The translations under genes were made by a program, and so were the position numbers. This document shows positions 10,719 through 18,078 of a DNA stretch of 49,894 nucleotides, in pieces. The first letter of the stretch is position 1, and every line of letters begins with the position of its first letter. Under the pieces are notes generated by a model that did not search any database, was not told the origin of the DNA, and saw only the letters and a list, made by a program, of their open reading frames with translations. Origin of the DNA: Candidatus Thalassarchaeaceae archaeon (GTDB lineage Archaea > Thermoplasmatota > Poseidoniia > Poseidoniales > Thalassarchaeaceae); NCBI GenBank assembly GCA_030748775.1, contig JASMLH010000008.1, positions 1 to 49,894 on the forward strand. Reading direction: 5' to 3'.

Positions 10719-10735
10719 GGGCCAATGCTCCTGAA

Positions 10736-11740
10736 GTGCCAACGTTGATGACGGGCGGTTGGTACAACGGACTCGTGACAAGGTCTTGGATATCGGATAC
10801 TCCCGACGAGGTGGAGCACCCCCCAATCCCCCTCGGCCTAAACAAAATGGCCGTTCCAAGAGCCGCACTAGTGCTATCCATAGGGACTGTTGTTGTGTTG
10901 ATATTGTCGGCGATTTGGGTAGGAATCTCGACAATCAGTTTTCTCGATGACCTCGAAGCGAGTTTCGGAACTACTGACGTCGAAATGCTAGAGTCCGAAG
11001 GGAGGTGGATTTGGGAGGTGTCACTTCTTTTCGACACCTGCTCCTCTAGAGAAGACAATTGGGAGTGGCCCGAGTCTCTTGCAGATCAGGAAGGGGACTT
11101 CCTCTATCCGGGCGAGTTGAGATGCGACTGGGAGCACCAGGGCGATGGGGATGCGGCTAGCGTGGCCGTGTTCAATCGGGGAAGCGAGGCCCTCAGTCTG
11201 GTTATGGAAATAAGCGGAGGAGGGGTGGTATTCGCTTCTGGTGGCGAGGAGAACCTAATCATCAATGATCTAGGGGCCAACGAAAGCATAATTCTTGAGA
11301 TCGACCTAATCGAGAGCATTACTGAACGCGAAATTAGCATCACTGCCACCCATGTCTCGGTCCTCCAAGCGCAGGTCAGATTGGATGTGAATATTTTCGA
11401 GGGCACCGAACAGAAATCTGTGCATGTCGACTACAATGATAGGATCGAAGTCGATTACATAGTCTGGAATGCCGACACTGACGAGCAGCTTGACGAGGGT
11501 ACTTTGTGGGTTACTGCAGGAAACGACCCAGCCTATATCGATGGTTTTGAATGGTCCGCAATCGGACTAGACATTGACTCAGATAGAGGGGCTGCATACC
11601 CAGGAATAGATACCGGGACCTCCCACACTACTCTCCTGCCTCCGCCCATTGCCTATGGGAACTCAGATGGCCACGAATTGCAAGACAGTTGGCTCAGATT
11701 CCAACTCAAGGTCAACAGAGCACCCCTGTCAAGTGGTTAG
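10736..11740 (+). CDS. Membrane-anchored FKBP-like peptidyl-prolyl isomerase domain protein
   Basis: A protein of 334 residues from GTG 10736. A hydrophobic segment at about 44-68 (AALVLSIGTVVVLILSAIW) is a single membrane anchor, leaving a large extracytoplasmic part. Residues about 228-332 follow the order of FKBP landmarks: VDYNDRIEVDYIVW (like the V-x-Y-x-G strand), YIDGFEWSAIGLDI (like the IKGWxxALxGM helix), LLPPPIAYGN (like IPPxLAYG), and LRFQLKVNRA (last strand). The match is distant and some active-site aromatics differ, so activity is uncertain. The middle part (about 70-225) is acidic and beta-rich. It sits 17 bp after the giant membrane protein and may assist folding of exported or membrane proteins; that role is inference from context. 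The methyltransferase gene follows closely. Confidence 0.65.
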   Translation: MPTLMTGGWYNGLVTRSWISDTPDEVEHPPIPLGLNKMAVPRAALVLSIGTVVVLILSAIWVGISTISFLDDLEASFGTTDVEMLESEGRWIWEVSLLFDTCSSREDNWEWPESLADQEGDFLYPGELRCDWEHQGDGDAASVAVFNRGSEALSLVMEISGGGVVFASGGEENLIINDLGANESIILEIDLIESITEREISITATHVSVLQAQVRLDVNIFEGTEQKSVHVDYNDRIEVDYIVWNADTDEQLDEGTLWVTAGNDPAYIDGFEWSAIGLDIDSDRGAAYPGIDTGTSHTTLLPPPIAYGNSDGHELQDSWLRFQLKVNRAPLSSG

Positions 11741-11761
11741 TCACGAAAGTAACTTGACTGA

Positions 11762-13081
11762 TTGCCAACAGGAAGGGCCGTGACAGAAGCAGGGCACCTG
11801 GCACTCACACCCTCTAAGAAGATGCTATCAAGTGCAAAAAAGAAGGCCAAGCCGGAGTCATCTAGGAAGGGCGAGCCTGAGTTCATCATGACTGACGAGA
11901 TGAGGCGCCTCTCTACTCCTTGGTCGGTGGCTTCGATAAGAGCGAGTCAGATTGACACGATGGATTTGCCCGCAGGGGTGGTCCTAGATGCTGCTGCTGG
12001 CTCTGGAGTGCAACTCATCGCTTTCTCAAAGAGTCTCAAGAGGCCCGCCCTGGGGATTGAGCTGGACGAAGCCGTTGCTAGGATGTGCGCTGCCAATATG
12101 GAGTTGAGTTCCGAGGGAGCGGTGCAGAGGGACCTAGACAGGGTTCTAGTTGGCGACGGCAGGGAGGCAGACGCTGCAATCTCGTCATACTGGGCTAGTC
12201 TTAGGGAGGCCGGTACTAGGGCACACCCGCCAATTGGGATGCTGCATCTGGATCCAGCCAGGCCACAGGATGCTCAGAATCACAGCATCGATGAAATGGA
12301 GCCAGACATCAAGTCTGTTCTGAAGGCATGGAGCTCGCATCTGCAAACTGGACCTAAGGGGCCTGCAATTCTGCTGGACCTGTCCCCGAGGCTTGACTCC
12401 GTCCAGAGGGCAATGGTAGATGGGATAATCGAGACCACGTTCCCTGGAACAAACAGAACCTGGGAGTGGCTGAGCCGTGGAGGGGGCAGGGTAGACAGGC
12501 TATCAGTGTGGATCGGCTCCCTGTCCACAAAGAACAGCAGAAGATGCCTTAGAGTAGGCAGGAAGAGGATTATTGCAAGCATAGAAGGAGAAAGCTCTGC
12601 TGCCCAGTCAATAACCTTCGAGAGTGCCATGGACGTACCGCGTGGGGCATGGCTTTCCATAGTCGATCCGGCTCTTTTCGAAAGCGGGCTTCAGGGCTCG
12701 TGGCAGAATAGCGCCGTGAAGTCAGGAACGGGTTCGTCGTGGGTCAGGACAGAGGGGAGGAGGCCTCTTCTGATTCACTCTGATTCTCTTTCTGATGATG
12801 AAAACGTCCAGGGGTTTGTTGTCGCAACGGGAGAAATCGTACAACAGAGGCTTAGGCCGCCGGAGCTTCACACTATAGATCAGGTGGCCTCTTCAATTTC
12901 CAAGAAGGGAATAGGGAAGGTCACTCTTCGATGCAGCTTGGACCCAGAAATCCACCCGACACTACAGAGGCGTTTGGATAGGGAATTGAAGGGTGTTGAC
13001 GGGTCAAGGAGTTTCATGGTCGACATGGAAGTCTCTCGTCCGTCTGGCACCCAGACAATCTACTTGGTGTGTAAGGAGTAG
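11762..13081 (+). CDS. SAM-dependent methyltransferase with THUMP-like C-terminal domain
   Basis: A protein of 439 residues from TTG 11762; GTG 11780, preceded by AGGAAGGGCC, is an equally plausible start. Motif I of the Rossmann methyltransferase fold is VVLDAAAGSGVQ at about 73-84, followed by an acidic strand end (GIELDEAVARMCAAN). LHLDPARP at about 161-168 sits where motif IV (DPPR-like) is expected. The C-terminal ~80 residues (RPPELHTIDQVASSISKKG, EIHPTLQRRLDREL) resemble the THUMP-like domain found with class I methyltransferases. These are generally thought to act on RNA, but the substrate is not known from sequence. The basic N-terminus (KKMLSSAKKKAKPESSRKG) is compatible with nucleic-acid binding. 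It is followed by a GC-rich hairpin and then the ribosomal operon. Confidence 0.75.
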   Translation: MPTGRAVTEAGHLALTPSKKMLSSAKKKAKPESSRKGEPEFIMTDEMRRLSTPWSVASIRASQIDTMDLPAGVVLDAAAGSGVQLIAFSKSLKRPALGIELDEAVARMCAANMELSSEGAVQRDLDRVLVGDGREADAAISSYWASLREAGTRAHPPIGMLHLDPARPQDAQNHSIDEMEPDIKSVLKAWSSHLQTGPKGPAILLDLSPRLDSVQRAMVDGIIETTFPGTNRTWEWLSRGGGRVDRLSVWIGSLSTKNSRRCLRVGRKRIIASIEGESSAAQSITFESAMDVPRGAWLSIVDPALFESGLQGSWQNSAVKSGTGSSWVRTEGRRPLLIHSDSLSDDENVQGFVVATGEIVQQRLRPPELHTIDQVASSISKKGIGKVTLRCSLDPEIHPTLQRRLDRELKGVDGSRSFMVDMEVSRPSGTQTIYLVCKE

Positions 13082-13086
13082 GTTTT

Positions 13087-13105
13087 GGCGCCCCTACGGG
13101 GCGTC
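13087..13105 (+). terminator. GC-rich hairpin after the methyltransferase gene
   Basis: GGCGCCCC-TAC-GGGGCGTC forms an 8-bp stem (one G-T pair) with a 3-nt loop, beginning 6 nt after the stop codon and before the ribosomal operon promoter. It has no U-run, so it could be a 3'-end stabiliser instead of a terminator. Confidence 0.4.
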
Positions 13106-13111
13106 CAATCG

Positions 13112-13120
13112 GTTCAAATA
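13112..13120 (+). promoter_or_regulatory. TATA-like box of the ribosomal protein operon
   Basis: GTTCAAATA lies about 25 nt before a predicted start near 13142. The same TTCAAAT core appears before leuS (21064-21070, opposite strand). This predicts a leader of about 45 nt before uS13. Confidence 0.45.
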
Positions 13121-13152
13121 GGGACGGTAGGTCGCCGAGATGCCCAATGGGC

Positions 13153-13168
13153 CACCGGGAAACCGGTG
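13153..13168 (+). promoter_or_regulatory. GNRA-tetraloop hairpin in the leader of the uS13 operon
   Basis: CACCGG-GAAA-CCGGTG is a perfect 6-bp stem closed by a GAAA tetraloop, ending 17 nt before ATG 13186 and just ahead of the GGGGGAA purine run. Ribosomal operons are often autoregulated through leader structures that bind one of the encoded proteins; uS4 is the usual repressor of the bacterial counterpart. A role here is inference. Confidence 0.4.
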
Positions 13169-13185
13169 AACACGGGGGAACCGTA

Positions 13186-13653
13186 ATGCCAAAAGTGGAC
13201 GAAGCAGAACTGGGTGACGACTTCTCGTACATCCTGAGGATCGCTGACACGGACATTGACGGGCTCAAGCCCATTACCTACGGTCTGGCCTCCGTGAGGG
13301 GAATTGGAATCAGGACATCTATGATGGTGTGCCAGATTTCTGGAATCGACGGAAACAGGCTCGGAGGGCACTTGACCATTGAGGAACAGGACAAACTAAG
13401 GAAGGTTATTGACGAGTATGCCACAAGTGTTCCTTGGTGGATGGTAAACAGGCAAAGGGACTTGGAAACCAACGAAGACGCTCACATCATATCAAACGAG
13501 GTTACAATGACTAGAGACGATGACGTCTCCCGTCTGGCCGAGATCAAGACCTACAGAGGAATTAGGCACAGAAGCGGTCACAAGGTAAGAGGGCAGAGGC
13601 TTCGGTCAAATGGAAGGAAGGGCTCTGCACTCGGAGTCGAGAGGAAGAAGTGA
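13186..13653 (+). CDS. rps13: 30S ribosomal protein S13 (uS13)
   Basis: Small-subunit head protein contacting the A and P site tRNAs and the large-subunit bridge. The internal helix-two-turn-helix region (ITYGLASVRGIGIRTSMMVC) and the basic tail (TYRGIRHRSGHKVRGQRLRS) match the archaeal uS13 family. ATG 13186 (MPKVDEAELGDDF) gives 155 residues. The frame is open back to 13147, but that part contains the GAAA hairpin and does not resemble S13. It is the first gene of the conserved archaeal order uS13-uS4-uS11-Rpo3; uS4 starts 10 bp after its stop. Confidence 0.96.
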   Translation: MPKVDEAELGDDFSYILRIADTDIDGLKPITYGLASVRGIGIRTSMMVCQISGIDGNRLGGHLTIEEQDKLRKVIDEYATSVPWWMVNRQRDLETNEDAHIISNEVTMTRDDDVSRLAEIKTYRGIRHRSGHKVRGQRLRSNGRKGSALGVERKK

Positions 13654-13663
13654 GGCTGATTGA

Positions 13664-14329
13664 ATGGGTGAGCCGAAATTCTCCAGGGCTAGGACTCAGA
13701 CCCCCACTCACCCATGGAAGCAGGCAAGGATAGACGAGGAGCATGCTCTCAAGGAAAAGTATGGACTCAAGAAAGTTGGTGGAATGAAGGAGATTTGGAG
13801 GGAAAAATCCGCTCTAAGGAGACACCGAAACCAGGCAATGAAGCTCATTGGTAGAGTCGATACGACGGAAGGGCACTATGCCAAGGAAAAGGATCAACTG
13901 ATTGGGTCACTGCACAAGAAGGGGCTTCTTCAGGACGGTGCCGACGTCGGTGACGTGCTGGAGATAAATGTCGAGCACATGCTTTCTAGACGTTTGCAGT
14001 CTGTGGTCTACTACAGGGGCCTAGCCCCATCCATGAGGGCAGCAAGGAACCTAATTGTGCATGGTCACATTTGCGTTGGCGACCAGCGGATGACAGTTCC
14101 CGGTTACCACGTGCTGAAGGAGGAAGAAGAGCAATTGCGCTACAGTGAAAGCTCCCCATTCGCAGACCCGGAGCACTCCTTCAGGAAGGAATTGGAACTA
14201 CGAAGGGTCTCCGATGATGGAGAAGAGCAAGTAGAGGGCGAGGCTTCCGAGTCCAAGGAAGGCGTAGAGCAAGTAGAGGATGCAGGAGAGGGCGAATCCG
14301 AGGAAAAGTCTCCCAAGGGGGATGAGTGA
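13664..14329 (+). CDS. rps4: 30S ribosomal protein S4 (uS4)
   Basis: Primary 16S rRNA-binding assembly protein. The N-terminus (KFSRARTQTPTHPWKQARIDEE) and the S4 RNA-binding domain at about 105-150 (MLSRRLQSVVYYRGLA, AARNLIVHGHICVGDQRMT) are archaeal in type. At 221 residues it is longer than most archaeal homologues because of a glutamate-rich C-terminal tail from about residue 180 (GEEQVEGEASESKEG); this low-complexity acidic extension is the odd feature. The stop overlaps the next gene's start (TGATG), a sign of translational coupling with uS11. Confidence 0.96.
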   Translation: MGEPKFSRARTQTPTHPWKQARIDEEHALKEKYGLKKVGGMKEIWREKSALRRHRNQAMKLIGRVDTTEGHYAKEKDQLIGSLHKKGLLQDGADVGDVLEINVEHMLSRRLQSVVYYRGLAPSMRAARNLIVHGHICVGDQRMTVPGYHVLKEEEEQLRYSESSPFADPEHSFRKELELRRVSDDGEEQVEGEASESKEGVEQVEDAGEGESEEKSPKGDE

Positions 14330-14709
14330 TGGGACACAAGGCCATTCTCCACATTTTCAGCACGTTCAACAACGTACTGATAACGGCAACAGATCTGACA
14401 GGAGCAGAAACCATCTGCAAGGTTTCGGGCGGGATGGTAACCAAGGGTGGAAGCGATTCTGGTGGTCAGTTCGCAGCCACTAGGGCTGCAGAGAAGATAG
14501 CAGAGATGCTTTCGGAAAAGGAATTCGACCAAGTGATAGTGAAGTACAGGGGAGCTGGTGGGAACAGATCCAACAGTGCACCTGGAGCGACTGCGGCTAT
14601 CCGAGCCCTGACTAGAGCGGGAGTTAGGATTACAAGAATCGAGGATGTGACTCCCATTCCCACTGATGGGACCAAGAGTAAGGGCGGGAGAAGGGGCCGT
14701 CGAGTATAA
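14329..14709 (+). CDS. rps11: 30S ribosomal protein S11 (uS11)
   Basis: Small-subunit platform protein. HIFSTFNNVLITATDLTG at the start, the glycine-rich RNA-contact region (VKYRGAGGNRSNSAPGATAA) and the basic tail (GTKSKGGRRGRRV) are diagnostic. ATG 14329 shares its A with the uS4 stop codon; GTG 14326 is one codon upstream in the same frame. At 126 residues it is standard length. It is the third gene of the operon; Rpo3 follows 15 bp later. Confidence 0.97.
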   Translation: MGHKAILHIFSTFNNVLITATDLTGAETICKVSGGMVTKGGSDSGGQFAATRAAEKIAEMLSEKEFDQVIVKYRGAGGNRSNSAPGATAAIRALTRAGVRITRIEDVTPIPTDGTKSKGGRRGRRV

Positions 14710-14724
14710 GGAAAAGGTGAAAAA

Positions 14725-15612
14725 ATGGTTAAAATGAATGTACTGAAGGAAACCGAAGAAAGGCTGCAAATACTGCTGACGGGTACCGACAGGAGCCTTG
14801 CCAGCGCCCTTAGAAGGTCATTGATTTCTGATACTCCCAAGATGGCTATAGACAGCGTGAGGTTCCAACTTGGCACAAAGGAGCAAGACGAGCAAATCTG
14901 GGAGACCACGGGGCCAATTCCCGATGAAATGGTTGCACAGCGCCTTGCCATGATACCTATTCCTACAAAGCACGAGAAGTTCCACTTCCAGAATGAGTGC
15001 CCAAACTGCAAGGACCTAGTGGAGGCAGACAGGGGTTGCCTAGAATGCCAGATGATATACACATGCGTGGTATTCGGAACGGAAGATGGCAAGTGGGTAA
15101 CTGCAGGGGACATGAAGTACCTTGGAGAAGAGGCTCTGGAGATTCCTGAGGATTACAAGTCAATTCCTATTACGAAGCTTCTGAAGGGGCAGATGATTGA
15201 GTTCTATGCCACAGCAATAATGGGAAGGGGAAGAGAGCACACCAAGTGGTCACCAGTGTGCGGTGTTTCATTCAGTCCTCGAAGAGTGGGAGTGATAAAC
15301 AACAAGACGAAGGCAAAGGTACTCTGGGGAATGGACCTAGGCATCTCAGCAAAGGACTTCGGAAAGGACAATCGTCTAGATGATGTGGACAAGATTGCTA
15401 TCCTAGAAGGAGAGTTGCACCATGTCGGAGAAGGGACTGAGGCGTCTCGGGAATTCAAAGAGGCGATTTCACTGGAAGAAGTGCCGGGCGAGTTCATCCT
15501 TGACTTCGAAACAGATGGCTCAATGACTCCAAGAGTCGCCCTTGAGATGGCCTGCAAGGAGCTTGCAGAGAGATTTGGGGCTCTTGAGAAGGATCTTGGA
15601 GCTGCGCTCTGA
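14725..15612 (+). CDS. rpoD: DNA-directed RNA polymerase subunit Rpo3 (subunit D)
   Basis: Archaeal counterpart of bacterial alpha and eukaryotic Rpb3, the platform on which the polymerase assembles with Rpo11. N- and C-terminal dimerisation parts are recognisable (LTGTDRSLASALRRSLIS; SMTPRVALEMACKELAERFG). The middle domain carries cysteines as CPNCKDL...GCLECQ plus a nearby TC (about 91-112). Many archaeal subunit D proteins have Fe-S cysteines in this region. Here the C-x2-C...C-x2-C spacing looks more like a zinc ribbon, though which metal binds cannot be told from sequence. A purine-rich GGAAAAGGTG precedes the ATG at 14725. At 295 residues it is slightly long for the family. It is the last gene of the classic ribosomal/polymerase cluster. 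Confidence 0.96.
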   Translation: MVKMNVLKETEERLQILLTGTDRSLASALRRSLISDTPKMAIDSVRFQLGTKEQDEQIWETTGPIPDEMVAQRLAMIPIPTKHEKFHFQNECPNCKDLVEADRGCLECQMIYTCVVFGTEDGKWVTAGDMKYLGEEALEIPEDYKSIPITKLLKGQMIEFYATAIMGRGREHTKWSPVCGVSFSPRRVGVINNKTKAKVLWGMDLGISAKDFGKDNRLDDVDKIAILEGELHHVGEGTEASREFKEAISLEEVPGEFILDFETDGSMTPRVALEMACKELAERFGALEKDLGAAL

Positions 15613-15652
15613 GATTCCAACAATTCATTACCTAATTGCGGGATGATTCGCT

Positions 15653-16630
15653 ATGGCCACTCGACTGGGCAGAGGTCATTGCGGAGCGCATCTGACATTG
15701 CTATTCACGGTGGAGGACGAGGCAGAGGAGCCAGAGTACCAGGGAAGCATGGGAGCTGGAATTTGCCTGGATGACGGAGTTGAGGCCATAGCCAGGGGAG
15801 AAGAAGGAGGATCATCCCTGACCGTCTCCTTTCTTGATGGGGATTACCCGGCCTCAATGTACGAAGAGGTCCTAGACGTTCTTTCCTCCGACATCCCAGA
15901 AGCTTCTGAGTTGATTTGGGAGCTTACAGTGAGGATGGGCTTGCCAGCATCTCAAGGATTCGGAATGTCGGCTTCTGGAGCAGTTGCAGCTGCAATGGCA
16001 TTTCAGAGGGCAATGGGGATTCCCAACGAGGAGTGCCTGAGGAGATCGTTCCTTGTTGCACATATTGTGGAGAGAAGGAGATCTAGCGGGCTTGGGGACA
16101 CCACAGCACTGGCGGCCGGGGGAGTAGAAAGAAGGACTTCGTCGGGGTCCCCATACAGCGGCGACCTGTTGAGTAACGGTCCAGGAAAGGCAGAAGGATG
16201 GTCCGAAGGAAGTTCCGTTCTTCTGTGCTGGAGAAAGGACACTGGTGCACATACATCTACGTACATTGACGATGAAATCTGGAAATCCAAGATTAGTACT
16301 GCTGGGACAAACGCAATGAGAGTTCTGGGGGATGGAAAATGGGACATGACCAGGTGGGGGGACTTGATCGAGGAGGCTAAGAAGTTCTCAGTTGAAAGCG
16401 GACTAATTGAAGACGTATCCAGGGGAGAGCTTGTGTCGTTGGTAGAGGATGCGATTTCCGAATGTCGGCTAGAGGGAACGGCCTCAGCATTACTGTGTAT
16501 GCTGGGCGAGAGTGTTGTAGTCCTTGAGAACGAATTGGATGGTGGAACTGAGAATCTGGAGGTTCTATCCAAAAAGCTAGGCGCTCTTGGGATAAAAACG
16601 AAAATTAGCCGAGTCGGGAGTCTGGCCTAG
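15653..16630 (+). CDS. Pantoate kinase (GHMP family)
   Basis: ATP-dependent phosphorylation of pantoate, the archaeal-specific step of coenzyme A synthesis upstream of phosphopantothenate synthetase. The GHMP ATP-binding motif is LPASQGFGMSASGAVAAAM at about 95-113, the form typical of archaeal pantoate kinases. The N-terminus (MATRLGRGHCGAHLTLLF) and the SSGLGDTTALAAGGVERR segment also fit. At 325 residues it has normal length. It begins 40 bp after rpo3 and may be read from the same operon or its own promoter. Its last 4 bp overlap the convergent nuclease gene. Confidence 0.87.
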   Translation: MATRLGRGHCGAHLTLLFTVEDEAEEPEYQGSMGAGICLDDGVEAIARGEEGGSSLTVSFLDGDYPASMYEEVLDVLSSDIPEASELIWELTVRMGLPASQGFGMSASGAVAAAMAFQRAMGIPNEECLRRSFLVAHIVERRRSSGLGDTTALAAGGVERRTSSGSPYSGDLLSNGPGKAEGWSEGSSVLLCWRKDTGAHTSTYIDDEIWKSKISTAGTNAMRVLGDGKWDMTRWGDLIEEAKKFSVESGLIEDVSRGELVSLVEDAISECRLEGTASALLCMLGESVVVLENELDGGTENLEVLSKKLGALGIKTKISRVGSLA

Positions 16631-17715
16631 TCATCTGCCTTCCTAGAGTTCTCGTGGAAGTCCTCAAGGGGTTTCAGGTCAAGCGGGCTTGAGTCGAGCT
16701 TCACCGCACCCCTGAGTCTCAGACCGTCACAGAATCCGTGTCGGTACACTATGGCACCCTGTCCATACTCTGCGACATAACGGTCAACTTGCTTCTGGGT
16801 CTTCTTCCTCGGGAACTTCAGATCGGCCCCGAAGAAGTGCTTCGCATCGATCCACGCACAAGGAATCCCATTGATGCGGACATCATCCAAGAGGAGCAGG
16901 TCAGGGGTAATTATCGCCCTTCCCTCACTTCTTTTCTGTTCGTTGAGCAAATCATCCTGCTTTCTGAACCGGATTCCAAGTGAAGAGAAGTGATCACACA
17001 GTATCTCCTCGAATACCTCTGCCGCATTCTGTGTCTCTGTCTGGTTTACTGAGCTGACCCTGTCTACTGACTCAGCTAGCTCGAACTGCTCCCTATCGCG
17101 TTCATTTAGCTTGGAGGGGTTCTTGTTCAGGGTGTCCTTGATCCTGGTCTTTGTCCATCCCCTACCGGTCAGAACTGCTCGGAAGGTGTTTACTGGGGGA
17201 GCGTCGAACCTCTTTGAAAGGGAAATTACGCTTTCTCCAGAATCGTACCTCCGGCTGAGCTCATTTGACCTGCGCATTAGCTTGGAGTGCGAGTATACGC
17301 TCTTCTCCTGGTTTAGCGCCGCTCTAAGGGAAAGGGCCTGTTCGAGTGAAATTGGCATCCCCTCCAACTGTTCTGCAATCTCCTGTACCCTCTCCTCGGG
17401 GAGGAAACCGAATTCACCGGGAACACACGAAATCTTCCCTGCAGAAACTTGTACGGACTTTGGGACTGCATTGGTCTTCCAGTTTATCCCCACCTTCTTT
17501 GGTGGTGGGTCTATCACTTTGGGAATCCCCATGGGCCTTGGTTCGACCTTGAACCTAGATAGCGCCCTCTCAATCTCTTGCGACTTGGGCTGCCTTCCGT
17601 TCTCCTTGGGAACTTGGTTTTCGTTCCTAGGTTTCCGGCGGCGCCTTCGGCGCCCCCGGCGCCGCTTGGAACTCCCGTCTTCACTCAATAGTACTGCCAG
17701 AGAAAGGGGCTCCAT
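16627..17715 (-). CDS. CDIN1 (C15orf41)/TPD-type PD-(D/E)XK nuclease-like protein
   Basis: A protein of 362 residues. The C-terminal ~130 residues contain ITPDLLLLDDVRING at about 268-282 and AWIDAKHFFGADLKF at about 286-300. This matches the TPD-motif family, whose human member CDIN1 interacts with codanin-1 and is predicted to be a PD-(D/E)XK nuclease related to archaeal Holliday-junction resolvases. The TPD aspartate and the D-x-K pair would be the metal-binding core. The middle part (about 125-200; KLMRRSNELSRRYDSGESVISLSKRF) looks helical and HTH-like. The first 45 residues are extremely basic (KRRRGRRRRRRKP), encoded by a GC-rich self-complementary stretch near 17640-17670, and may bind nucleic acid. 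It overlaps pantoate kinase by 4 bp at the 3' end. The cellular role in archaea is unknown to me. Confidence 0.7.
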   Translation of the reverse strand: MEPLSLAVLLSEDGSSKRRRGRRRRRRKPRNENQVPKENGRQPKSQEIERALSRFKVEPRPMGIPKVIDPPPKKVGINWKTNAVPKSVQVSAGKISCVPGEFGFLPEERVQEIAEQLEGMPISLEQALSLRAALNQEKSVYSHSKLMRRSNELSRRYDSGESVISLSKRFDAPPVNTFRAVLTGRGWTKTRIKDTLNKNPSKLNERDREQFELAESVDRVSSVNQTETQNAAEVFEEILCDHFSSLGIRFRKQDDLLNEQKRSEGRAIITPDLLLLDDVRINGIPCAWIDAKHFFGADLKFPRKKTQKQVDRYVAEYGQGAIVYRHGFCDGLRLRGAVKLDSSPLDLKPLEDFHENSRKADD

Positions 17716-17735
17716 GAACCCACCGTGTCAAGAGG

Positions 17736-18071
17736 CTAATTCCGAAAGCGGGCAAAAAGGTCGTAGGCGGCATCTCTGATCGGCCAGGGAACCAGGGCAA
17801 TCGCAGATGCAATTGGCCATGGGAATCTGAGTAATCTGAAAATCCTCCACACAGCTGAGCTCTTGGCATGCCAATCTCCTAACGATGAAACCAGAAATAC
17901 AGAGTCGACTCCCTGAAATCTGACAGGCATTGATTCCAAGATTTCCTGTCCCTCTTGGCTGCTCTGTCCAATTAGTCTGACCTTGGAGGATGGGTCTCTT
18001 TTCTCGATAAACCCAGCCCAACGGCTGCAATTGTTGCAGTTATCATCGAAGAGGACTAGTGGGTGATTCAT
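17736..18071 (-). CDS. DCC-family thiol-disulfide oxidoreductase-like protein (DUF393)
   Basis: A small protein of 111 residues. LVLFDDNCNNCSRWAGFI at the N-terminus matches the DxxCxxC motif of the DCC/DUF393 family, with the candidate redox pair at Cys12 and Cys15. The C-terminal part (RIFRLLRFPWPIASAIALVPWPIRDAAYDLFARFR) matches the family's characteristic hydrophobic end, ending in YDLFARFR where members usually read YdlvArnR. Redox activity is predicted by family, not demonstrated. It begins 7 bp after leuS ends on the same strand and lies 20 bp before the nuclease gene, so the three may form one transcript. Confidence 0.82.
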   Translation of the reverse strand: MNHPLVLFDDNCNNCSRWAGFIEKRDPSSKVRLIGQSSQEGQEILESMPVRFQGVDSVFLVSSLGDWHAKSSAVWRIFRLLRFPWPIASAIALVPWPIRDAAYDLFARFRN

Positions 18072-18078
18072 CTGACAC

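Noticed and set aside
13111-13120. GGTTCAAATA, similar to a tRNA T-loop
   Set aside because: No complementary T-stem, acceptor stem or anticodon arm can be formed around it. It fits better as the TATA-like box of the ribosomal operon.
17635-17672. GC-rich self-complementary stretch as a regulatory hairpin
   Set aside because: It lies inside the coding region for the arginine-rich N-terminus of the CDIN1-like protein, and the codons for Arg explain the composition.
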